Shown here: positions 44,645 to 53,754 of the stretch, piece by piece
Position numbering within the stretch: position 1 is the stretch's first letter
Layout of the letters: each line of letters begins with the position of its first letter
Source: Sulfurovum sp.
Lineage (GTDB): Bacteria > Campylobacterota > Campylobacteria > Campylobacterales > Sulfurovaceae
Assembly: GCA_027049035.1 (NCBI GenBank)
Contig: JALTVI010000018.1
Span: 1-64,000, forward strand
DNA: 64,000 nt
Direction: 5' to 3'
The notes under the pieces: generated by a model
The model's input: the letters and a program-made list of their open reading frames with translations, nothing else
Told to the model about the DNA's origin: nothing
Database searches by the model: none
Translations under genes and position numbers: made by a program

Positions 44645-45223
44645 TTAGAAGTTTGACGGTGTAGGCGTGTTGATGAGGTTGTAGAACTCGTTTCTGGTAC
44701 GCTCGTCGCGTTTGAAGAGACCGCGCAGGGCGGAACTTACCGTTGTGGAGTTGATCTTCTGTACGCCGCGCATCTCCATGCACATGTGGCGGGCATGCAC
44801 GACGACGGCGACTCCTTTGGGGTTGATGGTCTCCAAAATGGCATCGGCGATCTGCTCTGTCATCTGCTCCTGTATCTGAAGCCGTCTAGCATAGACGTTG
44901 ACGATACGGGGTATTTTACTCAGTCCCACGACCTTTCCGTCGGGGATGTAGGCGACATGACAGCGTCCGATGATAGGCAGCATATGGTGTTCACACATCG
45001 AGTAGAACTCAATGTCACGTACCAGTACCATCTCGTCATTGCTGGTAGAGAAGAGCGCCTGGTTGAGAATCTCTTTTGGGTCCTGATGGTACCCCTCCGT
45101 CAGAAACCCGAGTGCTTTTGCAACACGGCTGGGTGTCTTCTGCAGCCCCTCTCTCTGCGGGTCTTCACCCAGCAGCTCCAGCATACGGCTCACCAGCTGT
45201 TCAAACTCCTGTTCTTTATCCAT
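44645..45223 (-). CDS. folE: GTP cyclohydrolase I
   Basis: 192 residues. Zinc and active-site motifs [28 protein letters not shown] and [12 protein letters not shown] are present, with the C-terminal RNEFYNLI. It opens GTP to dihydroneopterin triphosphate, the first step of folate (or queuosine) synthesis. The folate link suits the nearby ThyX dependence on methylene-tetrahydrofolate. The gene is monocistronic as far as I can see; a repeat-rich spacer separates it from mutY upstream. Confidence 0.95.
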   Translation of the reverse strand: MDKEQEFEQLVSRMLELLGEDPQREGLQKTPSRVAKALGFLTEGYHQDPKEILNQALFSTSNDEMVLVRDIEFYSMCEHHMLPIIGRCHVAYIPDGKVVGLSKIPRIVNVYARRLQIQEQMTEQIADAILETINPKGVAVVVHARHMCMEMRGVQKINSTTVSSALRGLFKRDERTRNEFYNLINTPTPSNF

Positions 45224-45260
45224 TTACAATCCCATCCAATAAAAGCTTTTCGAAAGAAAA

Positions 45261-45350
45261 GCATACCAAAACTATTCACTATTCACTCTTAACTCTTCAC
45301 TCACGCAACGCGTGGCAGCATACCAAAACGCTTCACTCACACATCGTGTG
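45261..45350. repeat. Composite repeat: heptads, hairpins and GCATACCAAAAC motif
   Basis: GCATACCAAAAC occurs at 45261-45272 and 45318-45329. The first is followed by 7-bp units ACTATTC, ACTATTC, ACTCTTA, ACTCTTC (45271-45298). Both lead to CTTCACT plus a 5-bp hairpin with a 3-base loop: CACGC-AAC-GCGTG (45302-45314) and CACAC-ATC-GTGTG (45338-45350). The second hairpin includes the last codons of mutY. Confidence 0.75.
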
Positions 45351-46317
45351 ACCGCAAATACAACTGCAGTATCTTCTCATCCACTTTTGAAATGGCAAGT
45401 TTCTTTATCTCTTCGGGTGTGAAGTAGTGGTTGTGTGCGGGTTCGAGCTCGTCGTAGAGGTAGACCTTGCAGCGGAGTTTGAAGTGGGTGTAGGCGTGGA
45501 TGACCTCCCCTATCTCCTCAGCCGCGCACAGCGGCACCTCTACGGCATCGAAACCCCAAAGACCGTGGAGGAACTTTCCCTGTCGCTTGGAGAGTGCCAG
45601 TTTGTCGTTGTAGAGGTGTATCATGATGTGCTGCTCTCTTGTGGGTACGGTGCGGCGCTTTTTTTGCGGATAGTGTTCGGGCTCGGCTTTGCCCCGGCAG
45701 ATACTCTCAAGCGGGCAGGCTTCGCATCTGGGTGCTTTGGGTGTGCAGAGTGTCGCGCCGATGTCCATCATCGCCTGATTGTAGACAAAAGGGTTTTGTT
45801 TGTCGACCATATCGTAGGCGATCTCCCACAGCCTTTTTTCATCAGCACTTTCCATCACATGGATGCGGCAGAGGATACGCCGCACATTGGCCTCCATGAC
45901 CGGTACTGGTTTTTTGAAAGCAAAGGCAGCAACGGCGTGGGCGGTATTTTTGCCAATACCTGGGAGTTTGATAAGTGCATTGATGTCGGAAGGCAATGCA
46001 GGGGCAGCGCCTTGTGCCTGAGTCAGCATCTGTGCCGTTTTATGCAGGTTCTTTGCCCGGTTGTAGTACCCAAGCCCTTCCCACATCTTCAGCACCTCAT
46101 CGAGCGGTGCCTTGCCAAGTGCTTCGAGTGTGGGGAACTTCTCCAAAAAAGGAAAGTAGTAGCGCTCCAGTACCGTCTTGACCTGTGTCTGCTGCAGCAT
46201 CACTTCGCTTAGCCAGATGTGGTAGGCATCGTCGGTGTTTCGCCAGGGAAGGTCTTTTCGTCCCTCTTTGGCATACCAGCGTGAAATGTTGCCGTGAATG
46301 TGGGAGAAGCTGCTCAT
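45337..46317 (-). CDS. mutY: A/G-specific adenine glycosylase MutY, with Glu in the catalytic Asp position
   Basis: 326 residues. Helix-hairpin-helix LPGIGKNTAHAVAAFA and a [4Fe-4S] motif C-X6-C-X2-C-X5-C (CTPKAPRCEACPLESIC) are present, as are N-terminal WYAKEGRKDLPWRNT and LQQTQVKTV with the catalytic Glu region. A C-terminal NUDIX-like domain (LSKRQGKFLHGLWGFDAV) recognises 8-oxoguanine. The catalytic Asp expected in the VMxxNVRRIL stretch (Asp138 in E. coli) reads Glu (PVMEANVRRIL). The start overlaps the upstream gene by 4 bases. Confidence 0.92.
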   Translation of the reverse strand: MSSFSHIHGNISRWYAKEGRKDLPWRNTDDAYHIWLSEVMLQQTQVKTVLERYYFPFLEKFPTLEALGKAPLDEVLKMWEGLGYYNRAKNLHKTAQMLTQAQGAAPALPSDINALIKLPGIGKNTAHAVAAFAFKKPVPVMEANVRRILCRIHVMESADEKRLWEIAYDMVDKQNPFVYNQAMMDIGATLCTPKAPRCEACPLESICRGKAEPEHYPQKKRRTVPTREQHIMIHLYNDKLALSKRQGKFLHGLWGFDAVEVPLCAAEEIGEVIHAYTHFKLRCKVYLYDELEPAHNHYFTPEEIKKLAISKVDEKILQLYLRSHDV

Positions 46318-46832
46318 CCGCCCCAGCCGTGCATCTTCTTGGAGATGAGCAGGTCGTAGTGCTCGAAGAGGTCGTCTATGGTGTTGGAGGCGACATAGTA
46401 GTTCTCTTCAAGCAGCCGCAGCCACTCCCAGCGCTGGCTATGGTCGCTTTTTGGCAGGAAGATCAGAATGTTCCCGCCGTTTTTCATCACCGGGTGAACC
46501 CGTTTAAGAAAATCTTCACGTATCGTTTCGTCTATAGCGGCAGTGACGAAGACATAGTCGTAGAGTTTGCCCTGTATCATATAGCGCGGTCTGGTGAGGG
46601 TGAATTTGACCAGCCTGACATGCGGTGCATCTTGAAGCTGCTGCTGCAGGCTGTCGAAATATGCGGCATCGAGCGCATTGATCTGGTATTCGTACCCCTT
46701 TTGTGCCGTAAACTCGCTCAATATCTTCGGCTGTTCCTCCCCGCTGTCACTGAAGTGGACGATGCGGACCATCGGATGGTCAGGGATGATCTGCAGCAGC
46801 TGGGAGAGTTTGGTCGCTTCTATAGGTTTCAT
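46314..46832 (-). CDS. Rossmann-like protein upstream of mutY, unknown
   Basis: 172 residues from the ATG at 46832 (MKPIEATKLSQLLQIIPDHP). The alternation of strands and helices (MVRIVHFSDSGEE, VRLVKFTLTRP, YDYVFVTAAI, GGNILIFLPKS) resembles a Rossmann/methyltransferase fold, but the first glycine-rich loop is missing, so SAM binding is doubtful. No family is recognised. Its stop overlaps the mutY start (ATGA), and its start region faces the divergent nrdB gene. Confidence 0.6.
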   Translation of the reverse strand: MKPIEATKLSQLLQIIPDHPMVRIVHFSDSGEEQPKILSEFTAQKGYEYQINALDAAYFDSLQQQLQDAPHVRLVKFTLTRPRYMIQGKLYDYVFVTAAIDETIREDFLKRVHPVMKNGGNILIFLPKSDHSQRWEWLRLLEENYYVASNTIDDLFEHYDLLISKKMHGWGG

Positions 46833-46971
46833 AGTGGGAGTGTAGCTAAAAATCAGCATAGATGTGTATAATAATTTCAAAAACAGACCTCAACTTCTCT
46901 TGAGTGCTTCTTTTGTCAACAGTGACAGGCGAGAGGAGGTTGTGCGGTCTAAACAGAAGGCGGGAGAAGAG

Positions 46972-47991
46972 ATGATACGCAAAAAGATATACAACCCAGA
47001 CTCGAACGAAAAGACCAATGAACGGAAGATATTCGGAGGAAACCCCACGGGGATCTTCGAACTCAACGACATCAAGTACCAGTGGGCCTACAACCTGTGG
47101 GAGATGATGCTTAACAACACCTGGTTCCCCAAAGAGGTCGATATGACACGTGATGTCAATGACTACAAGCACCTCACCGATGCGGAGAAGCAGGCGTACG
47201 ACAAGGTGCTAGCACAGCTGATTTTTATGGATTCGCTGCAGACGAATAACATCATCGACAACCTTAACCCTTTCATCACGGCTCCGGAGGTGAACCTCAT
47301 CTTGGTGCGTCAGGCGTTCGAAGAAGCGCTGCACTCACAGAGCTATGCAGTGATGGTCGACTCCATCTCCACCAACACAGACGAGATCTATGAGCTGTGG
47401 CGCCGTGATATGAAGCTCAAGCACAAGAACGACGCCATCGCCAAAGTCTATGAGGATCTCTCTGCAGATCCGACTGACAGCAATATTGTCAAGGCGATGT
47501 TCGCCAACCAGATCCTCGAAGGCATCTACTTCTACAGCGGATTTACCTACCTCTACACCCTTGCGCGTGCAGACAAGATGCTTGGCTCAGCGCAGATGAT
47601 CCGCTTTATTCAGCGTGATGAGGTGACCCACCTGCTGATCTTCCAGAACATGATCAACGTGACCAAAAAAGAGCGCCCCGAACTCTTTACCAAAGAGCTT
47701 ATCGACGAAGTGTATGAAATGTTCCGTTCGGCGGTGAAGCTAGAGAGTGAATGGGGTGCATACATTACCCAAGGACAGATTCTGGGACTGACCGACGAGA
47801 TCATCGAGCAGTACATCAAATATCTTGCCGACCAGCGTTTGCATGCAGTGGGACTCGAGAAGCTTTATAATGTTGAGCATCCTATCAAGTGGGTGGACAA
47901 CTTCTCCAAGTTCAACGACCAGAAGACGAACTTCTTCGAAGGAAATGTCACCAACTACTCCAAGGGAAGCCTTGACCTGGATGACTTTTAA
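46972..47991 (+). CDS. nrdB: Ribonucleotide reductase class Ia beta subunit
   Basis: 339 residues from the ATG at 46972 behind GGGAGAAGAG. Di-iron and radical residues are in place: Asp in [18 protein letters not shown] (Glu, His, radical Tyr), then [11 protein letters not shown] and [10 protein letters not shown]. It supplies the tyrosyl radical for making deoxyribonucleotides aerobically. The alpha subunit is not in the window. The acidic C-terminus (GSLDLDDF) should dock to NrdA. Confidence 0.95.
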   Translation: MIRKKIYNPDSNEKTNERKIFGGNPTGIFELNDIKYQWAYNLWEMMLNNTWFPKEVDMTRDVNDYKHLTDAEKQAYDKVLAQLIFMDSLQTNNIIDNLNPFITAPEVNLILVRQAFEEALHSQSYAVMVDSISTNTDEIYELWRRDMKLKHKNDAIAKVYEDLSADPTDSNIVKAMFANQILEGIYFYSGFTYLYTLARADKMLGSAQMIRFIQRDEVTHLLIFQNMINVTKKERPELFTKELIDEVYEMFRSAVKLESEWGAYITQGQILGLTDEIIEQYIKYLADQRLHAVGLEKLYNVEHPIKWVDNFSKFNDQKTNFFEGNVTNYSKGSLDLDDF

Positions 47992-48002
47992 AAAGAGATA
48001 CG

Positions 48003-48734
48003 ATGCTGCATAGACGCAAACCGATGGCTGCGCTTTCCCTGCAGCTGGCTTCGGAAAAACGCTACCAGACCAACCTCGAAAAGCTGCTGGAGATGATCCG
48101 CAGCCACCCTCAGAGCAAACTCATCGTCGCCCCCGAAGTCTTTCTGACAGCCTACGACTATGAGCACCTCGCCACGGCAGCGAAGTTCTCCGCCAGAGCG
48201 CTGAAGATCCTCAAGCAGGAGATCGATGAGCAGATCCTTGTAGTGACGCTGCTGCTTGAAGAGGATGAGCACTTCTACAACCAGGCGGTAGTGATCCACA
48301 AGCACAAGGTGGTACACCGCCAGGAGAAGGTCAAGCTCTTCAAGCTTGGCGACGAGGACCTCTATCTTACGGCAGGAAAGAAGAAGCGCATCAAACCGTT
48401 CGAGGTAGACGGGGTGAAGTATGCGATACTCATCTGTTTCGAACTGCGCTTCAAGGAGCTCTGGAAGCAGATAGAGGGAGCCGATGTGGTCTTCGTCCCT
48501 GCGCGGTGGGGAAAGCCGCGAAAGCGCCATCTGGAGATACTCTCACAGGCACTGGCGGTGATGAACCAGTGCTATGTCATCGTCTCCAACAGCAGCGACA
48601 GTGATATGGCCTCCTCTTCTGCCATCATCTCTCCCAACGGCGATGTGGTGATGGATGATACCAAAGAGGCGATCGAAGGGGTGGTCGATTTTCGAGAAAT
48701 TAAGAAGATACGCCGCTATATCGTCATGGACTGA
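48003..48734 (+). CDS. Carbon-nitrogen hydrolase (nitrilase superfamily)
   Basis: 243 residues. The Glu-Lys-Cys triad is visible: APEVFLTAYDY, RQEKVKLFK and ILICFELRF. A second Met eight codons in (48024) is an alternative start. The family hydrolyses amides or nitriles in the cytoplasm; the substrate is unknown. It is 11 bp after nrdB and may share its transcript. Confidence 0.88.
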   Translation: MLHRRKPMAALSLQLASEKRYQTNLEKLLEMIRSHPQSKLIVAPEVFLTAYDYEHLATAAKFSARALKILKQEIDEQILVVTLLLEEDEHFYNQAVVIHKHKVVHRQEKVKLFKLGDEDLYLTAGKKKRIKPFEVDGVKYAILICFELRFKELWKQIEGADVVFVPARWGKPRKRHLEILSQALAVMNQCYVIVSNSSDSDMASSSAIISPNGDVVMDDTKEAIEGVVDFREIKKIRRYIVMD

Positions 48735-48796
48735 CGCGCACTTAACTAATTTTTTGATAGAATTCCCCCACTACAAGGGAAGAGGATAGTGCGATT

Positions 48797-49432
48797 ATGA
48801 TCAAAGCCAGGAACAGACAGCAGCTTGTCAATGAGATAGAGCAGCACTTTAAACTCGATGAGCATGTCAAACAGGCATTCCTGGAGGTTGACAGGGAAGC
48901 CTTTGTACCCCAGGAGTTCCGCCACCTCTCCTACAAGCTCGATGCCCTCCCGCTTGCGGCGAGCCAGTGGATCTCCTCTCCTCTAACCGTTGCCAAGATG
49001 ACACAGCATCTGGAGCTCAAGGGTGTCGATTCGGTACTGGAGATCGGCTGCGGCAGCGGCTATCAGGCGGCGATTCTCAGCCGTATCTGCCGTCGTGTAT
49101 TTACCATAGAACGTATCGACGAGCTGCTCAAAGAGGCCAAGCGCCGCTTCAGTGAGCTTGAGCTGCACAACATCTTCACCCGTTTCGATGACGGGCAGCG
49201 CGGTTGGAAGCAGTATGCACCCTTTGAGCGCATCCTCTTCTCCGCTACTGCCAAAGAGGTACCGCAGGTACTCTTCGACCAGCTTGCCGAAGGGGGTATT
49301 CTTGTCGCACCCATCGAGCAGAGCAGAGACTACCACATCCTTACCCGCTTCTACAAAAAGAACGGCCGTATCACCTCCGAGAGCATCGAGCAGTGTCTCT
49401 TTGTGCCGGTGCTTGACGGGACACAGAAGTAG
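48797..49432 (+). CDS. pcm: Protein-L-isoaspartate O-methyltransferase
   Basis: 211 residues. SAM-binding loop SVLEIGCGSGYQAAILSRI, preceded by ASQWISSPLTVAKMTQHLEL, which holds the isoaspartate-binding region; FERILFSATAKEVPQVLFDQLAEGGILVAPI follows. It repairs damaged aspartyl residues in aged proteins. It is close behind the C-N hydrolase gene (62 bp). Confidence 0.92.
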   Translation: MIKARNRQQLVNEIEQHFKLDEHVKQAFLEVDREAFVPQEFRHLSYKLDALPLAASQWISSPLTVAKMTQHLELKGVDSVLEIGCGSGYQAAILSRICRRVFTIERIDELLKEAKRRFSELELHNIFTRFDDGQRGWKQYAPFERILFSATAKEVPQVLFDQLAEGGILVAPIEQSRDYHILTRFYKKNGRITSESIEQCLFVPVLDGTQK

Positions 49433-49530
49433 ACTCCCCTTTCCTCTTTGGCCGTTACTTCTCTTTTGTCGTTGACACTTTTTCATTCAACTTATGTTAT
49501 GATTTACAAAATTGTAAAGTAAGGGCATTC

Positions 49531-50172
49531 ATGGAGAAGCTGATGAAGCCGGCGGAGTACGCCAAAGAGCTTGGTATCTCAAGACAGGCGGTCTATGCAA
49601 AGATCAAACGGGGTATTTTGACGGCAAAGAGTGTCGACGGCAAGCTTTACATCGTGGTTGACACTGATGCTGCACTGTCTGAAGCAGAAGAAGTGCCACA
49701 GGCGCAGGAGAAGAGCAGTGCAAAAGAGGCTGCAGCACCAAAGCGCCCTGCTCCCGCGTCAAAGACAAAAGACTACGAAGCGCTTCTTGCGGCCAAAGAC
49801 GAGACCATCGCGGTGCTCAAGGGAACCGTCAAGGATCTCAAAAAGTCCAACAAGCAGATCACTACGACGCTGCGCGGTGAGATCGATCTACTCAAGGAAG
49901 CGTTTCATGAGATGCGTACCCTCTATATGCACCAGATTGAGTACCAAAGCAGCGAACCTGAAGCGATCGATGTGGAGAGTGAAACGCGCGAACCGGTATG
50001 GGGCGGCATAAAGAAGTTCTTCAAGACAAAGGGTATCACCAAGTCCAAGCAGCAGGAGAAGCTGCTCAAGCGCTTCAAGAAAGCATGGAAGGCCGGGGAT
50101 GCGCGTATCCAGAAGGTTGAGGGCAAACTCAAAGTCGACCTCTCTGAAAACTATGACGATCTTGTAGGCTGA
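49531..50172 (+). CDS. DUF3972 protein with N-terminal helix-turn-helix
   Basis: 213 residues. Residues 1-45 (MKPAEYAKELGISRQAVYAKIKRGILTAKSVDGKLYIVVD) form an excisionase/MerR-like helix-turn-helix. An Ala/Pro/Lys-rich linker (52-80) and a long coiled coil (about 82-125) follow, then a basic C-terminus (KKFFKTKGITKSKQQEKLLKRFKKAW). The overall plan matches the DUF3972 family, mainly found in Campylobacterota. A DNA-binding or nucleoid role is possible. The chaA gene begins 1 bp after its stop. Confidence 0.78.
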   Translation: MEKLMKPAEYAKELGISRQAVYAKIKRGILTAKSVDGKLYIVVDTDAALSEAEEVPQAQEKSSAKEAAAPKRPAPASKTKDYEALLAAKDETIAVLKGTVKDLKKSNKQITTTLRGEIDLLKEAFHEMRTLYMHQIEYQSSEPEAIDVESETREPVWGGIKKFFKTKGITKSKQQEKLLKRFKKAWKAGDARIQKVEGKLKVDLSENYDDLVG

Positions 50173-50173
50173 G

Positions 50174-51265
50174 ATGGAACTGCTCAAGCGCTTTTCAAAA
50201 GAGTACAGCCTCTTTGCCGCTCTGCTTGCGTTTGCGGGGATCCACTTCTTCGAACATACGCTGGCGGCAAGCACTGCGGGCAACCTGGCAGGATTTGGCA
50301 TTCTCTTTGCGGTCATCGTCTATGCCGCGATGGCGGTGGCCCACCATGCGGAGATGCTGGCTGAAAAGTTCGGCGAACCCTATGGCACGCTTATTCTCAC
50401 GATGTCGGCGGTTATCGTGGAGATCGTCATCATCGTCATCATGATGATGCATGCACACAACCCCGACCTGGCGCGTGATACGATCTACTCGGCAGTGATG
50501 CTAGACATCAACGGCCTGCTGGGGCTGGCGGCGATCATTGGCGGCATCAAGTACGGAGAGCAGCCTTACAATGTCGATTCGACCAACTCCTACCTTTCGA
50601 TGCTGCTGGTCGCCATGGGGATTGCGATGGTGCTTCCGGAATTTCTTGACCCGGCCTATCACCAGCGCTTCATGCTCTTCAATGTACTTGTCTTTGTACT
50701 GCTCTATGTCATCTTCACCCGGGTACAGCTCAAATCGCACCGCTACTTTTTTGAATACAAAGGGACTGAATCCAAAGTTTGTGAAGAGGGAGAGGCGTGC
50801 GAAACACATGTGCCGATCAGCGGCTGGTACCACAGTATCAACCTCGTTCTCTCCATTGTCATCATCGGTGTGCTGGCCGAGATGCTTTCGCTCTTTATGG
50901 GCAATACGCTCGAGACATTCGGCCTGCCGGCGGTTATTGGGGCGGTAAGTGTGGCAGTCATCTCTGCCGCCCCTGAACTTATCACCGCCGTACGTGCAGC
51001 GGTTGACAACCGGATGCAAACGGTCATCAATATCGCGCTGGGTGCGTCACTGGCGACGGTACTGCTTACCATTCCCGCCGTGATCGTCGTCTCTTACCTG
51101 CTTGGTCTCGAGCTGAACCTTTCACTCACGCCGGTGCAGACGATGATGATCGCGCTCACACTGCTGGTGAGCATGGTCAACTTCAACGACGGGGAGACCA
51201 ATATGCTTGAAGGGTTTCTGCATGTCATTCTTTTTGTTGTTTTCGTCTTTCTGCTCTTTGTCTGA
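50174..51265 (+). CDS. chaA: ChaA-type calcium/proton antiporter
   Basis: 363 residues, about 11 helices in two homologous halves. Cation-binding acidic motifs are visible: AEKFGEPYGTLILTMSAVIVEIVII in the first half and AVISAAPELITAVRAAVDNRMQTVINIALGAS in the second. These are the two alpha repeats of the CaCA superfamily. A short acidic Cys-containing cytoplasmic loop (KVCEEGEACETH) separates them. It extrudes calcium or sodium using protons. It is directly coupled to the DUF3972 gene. Confidence 0.9.
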   Translation: MELLKRFSKEYSLFAALLAFAGIHFFEHTLAASTAGNLAGFGILFAVIVYAAMAVAHHAEMLAEKFGEPYGTLILTMSAVIVEIVIIVIMMMHAHNPDLARDTIYSAVMLDINGLLGLAAIIGGIKYGEQPYNVDSTNSYLSMLLVAMGIAMVLPEFLDPAYHQRFMLFNVLVFVLLYVIFTRVQLKSHRYFFEYKGTESKVCEEGEACETHVPISGWYHSINLVLSIVIIGVLAEMLSLFMGNTLETFGLPAVIGAVSVAVISAAPELITAVRAAVDNRMQTVINIALGASLATVLLTIPAVIVVSYLLGLELNLSLTPVQTMMIALTLLVSMVNFNDGETNMLEGFLHVILFVVFVFLLFV

Positions 51266-51291
51266 TTTTCCCCAAAAGGTGAGGTAGCCCC

Positions 51292-53754
51292 ATGTACCGT
51301 TTGGCTGTATGGCTACTCTCTATCCTGCTGGCGCTGCTGCTTCTGCTCAGTGCCGCTGCGTTGCTGCTTTTTACCGACAGCGGCAATGCGGTGCTCAAGC
51401 CCTATGTGCAAAAGCAGCTGAGGGAGGCTACCGGTCTGCCGCTGGCGTTGAAGCAGTTTAAATTGCGCTGGCGCACATTGCAAGCCGGTATGGTGATGCC
51501 GGGAGCACAGCTGCGGGTAGCCGCCGTTTATGACCCCTTTAAACTCAGTTATAGCGGAAGTTACCGGCTCAAAGCCAAAGCCTTCGTCTATCAGAAATAC
51601 CGCGTCTCCCAGGCCGATGTGAAAGGGCGCTTCAGGGGTAGCCGGGACACTATAGCTATTTTAGGCAAAGGTACGCTGTTGAATGCTCCCGTGGCATACA
51701 ATGCCAACGTAAAAGAAGGCCGCTTGCAAAGTCTCAAAGCGCTTACCAAAAATACACCGCTTTCAGGGCTTTTGGAAGCCACGGGGATGCCTCCGTTGGC
51801 AAGGGGAGGCGCTGATCTTAAAGTCGATATGCCAAATATAGGTAAGAAAGGGGCAACGGGGTATGCTCATCTGGAGGTACACGATGCCCATCTTGAGAGA
51901 ACATTTATTCAAAAGCAGTTTGGCTACACGCTGCCAAAAAATGACCGTCTTACCCTCCTTGCCGATGCTAAGCTTCATTCTGACCACCTCGATTTTGGTG
52001 CGAAAGTACATAGCGCCCTTTTGAATGCCAGGGTAATGAACGGGCGATATGAGATCGCATCGCAAAAGATGGAGGCAGCGTACCGGCTTGATGTGAAGGA
52101 GCTAGGTGTTCTTACGCAAAAGCGCCTTCACGGTCCGTTGGCAGCAGCAGGAGAGCTGCGTCTGAACAAAGGAGTGTTTGGCATCACCGGCACTACGAAA
52201 ACTTTTGGAGGCGAAACTGGTTTTGTCTTTGAGAGAGGATTGGTGCTGAAGCTGGAGGAAGTATCGCTTCCCAGGGTGCTTAGAATTGTCAGGGCACCGC
52301 AGCTGCTCTCTGGTACGCTTGAAGGAGAAGTGAAGCTCTCCCGCATAGATATGCCTGCAGGCGATTTTTCACTGCACCTGAAAAAGGGAGTTTTGAAACG
52401 AAAGCGTATCGAAACGCTTTACGGTATTACTCTGCCGGATTACGGTATCCTCAGAGTAGACACTTCCGGCAAAATAGACAAAGAGACACTTATAGCAGAG
52501 GTGAAGCTGCATTCCAAAAAAGCAGACCTGCAGCTTCCCGCGCTGCGCTACGGCCTAAAAAGCGGTACACTGAAAAGCGATTACCGCGCTGTGCTGCATA
52601 CGCCCGAAGGCGTGGTGAAGAGCGAAGGGGAAGTACGCTATACAAAAGCACTTTCGCTCAAAGGTACAGTAACAGGGCTTGGAAAGAAGGCGACGTACCG
52701 TTATGACGGTACCGGGGTCTATGTTGAGGCCCCTGCCGCAGCGCTGGAGAAGTTGGCGGCACTGGCGGGTCTGCCGGTATATCTACGCGGCAACGCGGAT
52801 ATTTCGGCGAAGATAGACGACCTGAAGCGTCTTGAGGGAAGCTATGCTATCAACGGAAAGAAACTGCGCCTGAATCCCAAAACAATGAAGCAGCTGACAG
52901 GAAAGGTCCTTGATTGGCCTCTTTCGCTTGAAGCAAAAGGGAAGATGCGCAACGGGCATCTCTATGGCGGTGCTACGGTTGTAATGCGGCAGGGCATATT
53001 GAAAATCACAGCACTCGATTTCAACAGCAAGCGTGCCGCTTTTTTTGCCAAATATCGCCTTGAACTTCCAGAGCTCTCACGGCTCTCACCGCTTACGGGC
53101 AGAGCACTGCACGGAAAGATGCTGCTTGCCGGAACCCTGCGCCGGCATAACGGGCTGCATTTTGACGGTACGACAACGTCACTTGGCGGAAAGATTGCCT
53201 ATCGTCTCGATGACGACCTGCTTCGTACGACATTCGCTTCTGTGCCGCTGCACAAACTCGTTGCAATGATGGATTATCCTGACTATTTTATGGGAACGCT
53301 TTCGGGGACAAGCCGTTACAGTCTGAAGCGGAAACGCGGAAGTGCCAAGATGCGGATTGCCGACTTCCGTATCAAACCAAGCCCGCTGACGCAGACACTG
53401 GCGAAGATACTCCCCAAAGACCCTACCCGCATCATCTACAAAACGACGACACTCGATGCCACTTTCGCCCCCAACCGTGTCAACTACACGCTGCATGCAC
53501 GCGGCTCCAGAAGCACGCTTGACATTACCGAGGGATGGGTCGATACCCGAAGCGGGAAGCAGCATGCGCAACTGAAGTTCGTTTATGAGAAATATACGAT
53601 CTACGGCATAATTACAGGTACGACAGAGAAGCCGAAGTTCACACTCGACACTTCAAAGTTCATCGAGCAAAAGGTGAGTGAAGAGATCCGCAAAAAGGTA
53701 GAGAAGAAATGGGGAAAGGAGGTAGGTGTGCTGCTCAAAGGACTGGGGCTTTAG
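51292..53754 (+). CDS. AsmA/YhdP-like envelope protein
   Basis: 820 residues. One N-terminal membrane helix (LAVWLLSILLALLLLLSAAALLLF) is followed by LKPYVQKQLREATGLPLALKQFKLRW, the usual opening of AsmA-clan proteins. A very long beta-rich periplasmic domain with repeated 'G.L...Y...GT' strands ends in KVEKKWGKEVGVLLKGLGL. Such proteins (AsmA, YhdP, TamB) form grooves thought to carry phospholipids to the outer membrane. The best family placement is not certain. It is last in a plus-strand run and converges with the DUF58 gene with a 4-base overlap (53751-53754). Confidence 0.7.
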   Translation: MYRLAVWLLSILLALLLLLSAAALLLFTDSGNAVLKPYVQKQLREATGLPLALKQFKLRWRTLQAGMVMPGAQLRVAAVYDPFKLSYSGSYRLKAKAFVYQKYRVSQADVKGRFRGSRDTIAILGKGTLLNAPVAYNANVKEGRLQSLKALTKNTPLSGLLEATGMPPLARGGADLKVDMPNIGKKGATGYAHLEVHDAHLERTFIQKQFGYTLPKNDRLTLLADAKLHSDHLDFGAKVHSALLNARVMNGRYEIASQKMEAAYRLDVKELGVLTQKRLHGPLAAAGELRLNKGVFGITGTTKTFGGETGFVFERGLVLKLEEVSLPRVLRIVRAPQLLSGTLEGEVKLSRIDMPAGDFSLHLKKGVLKRKRIETLYGITLPDYGILRVDTSGKIDKETLIAEVKLHSKKADLQLPALRYGLKSGTLKSDYRAVLHTPEGVVKSEGEVRYTKALSLKGTVTGLGKKATYRYDGTGVYVEAPAAALEKLAALAGLPVYLRGNADISAKIDDLKRLEGSYAINGKKLRLNPKTMKQLTGKVLDWPLSLEAKGKMRNGHLYGGATVVMRQGILKITALDFNSKRAAFFAKYRLELPELSRLSPLTGRALHGKMLLAGTLRRHNGLHFDGTTTSLGGKIAYRLDDDLLRTTFASVPLHKLVAMMDYPDYFMGTLSGTSRYSLKRKRGSAKMRIADFRIKPSPLTQTLAKILPKDPTRIIYKTTTLDATFAPNRVNYTLHARGSRSTLDITEGWVDTRSGKQHAQLKFVYEKYTIYGIITGTTEKPKFTLDTSKFIEQKVSEEIRKKVEKKWGKEVGVLLKGLGL

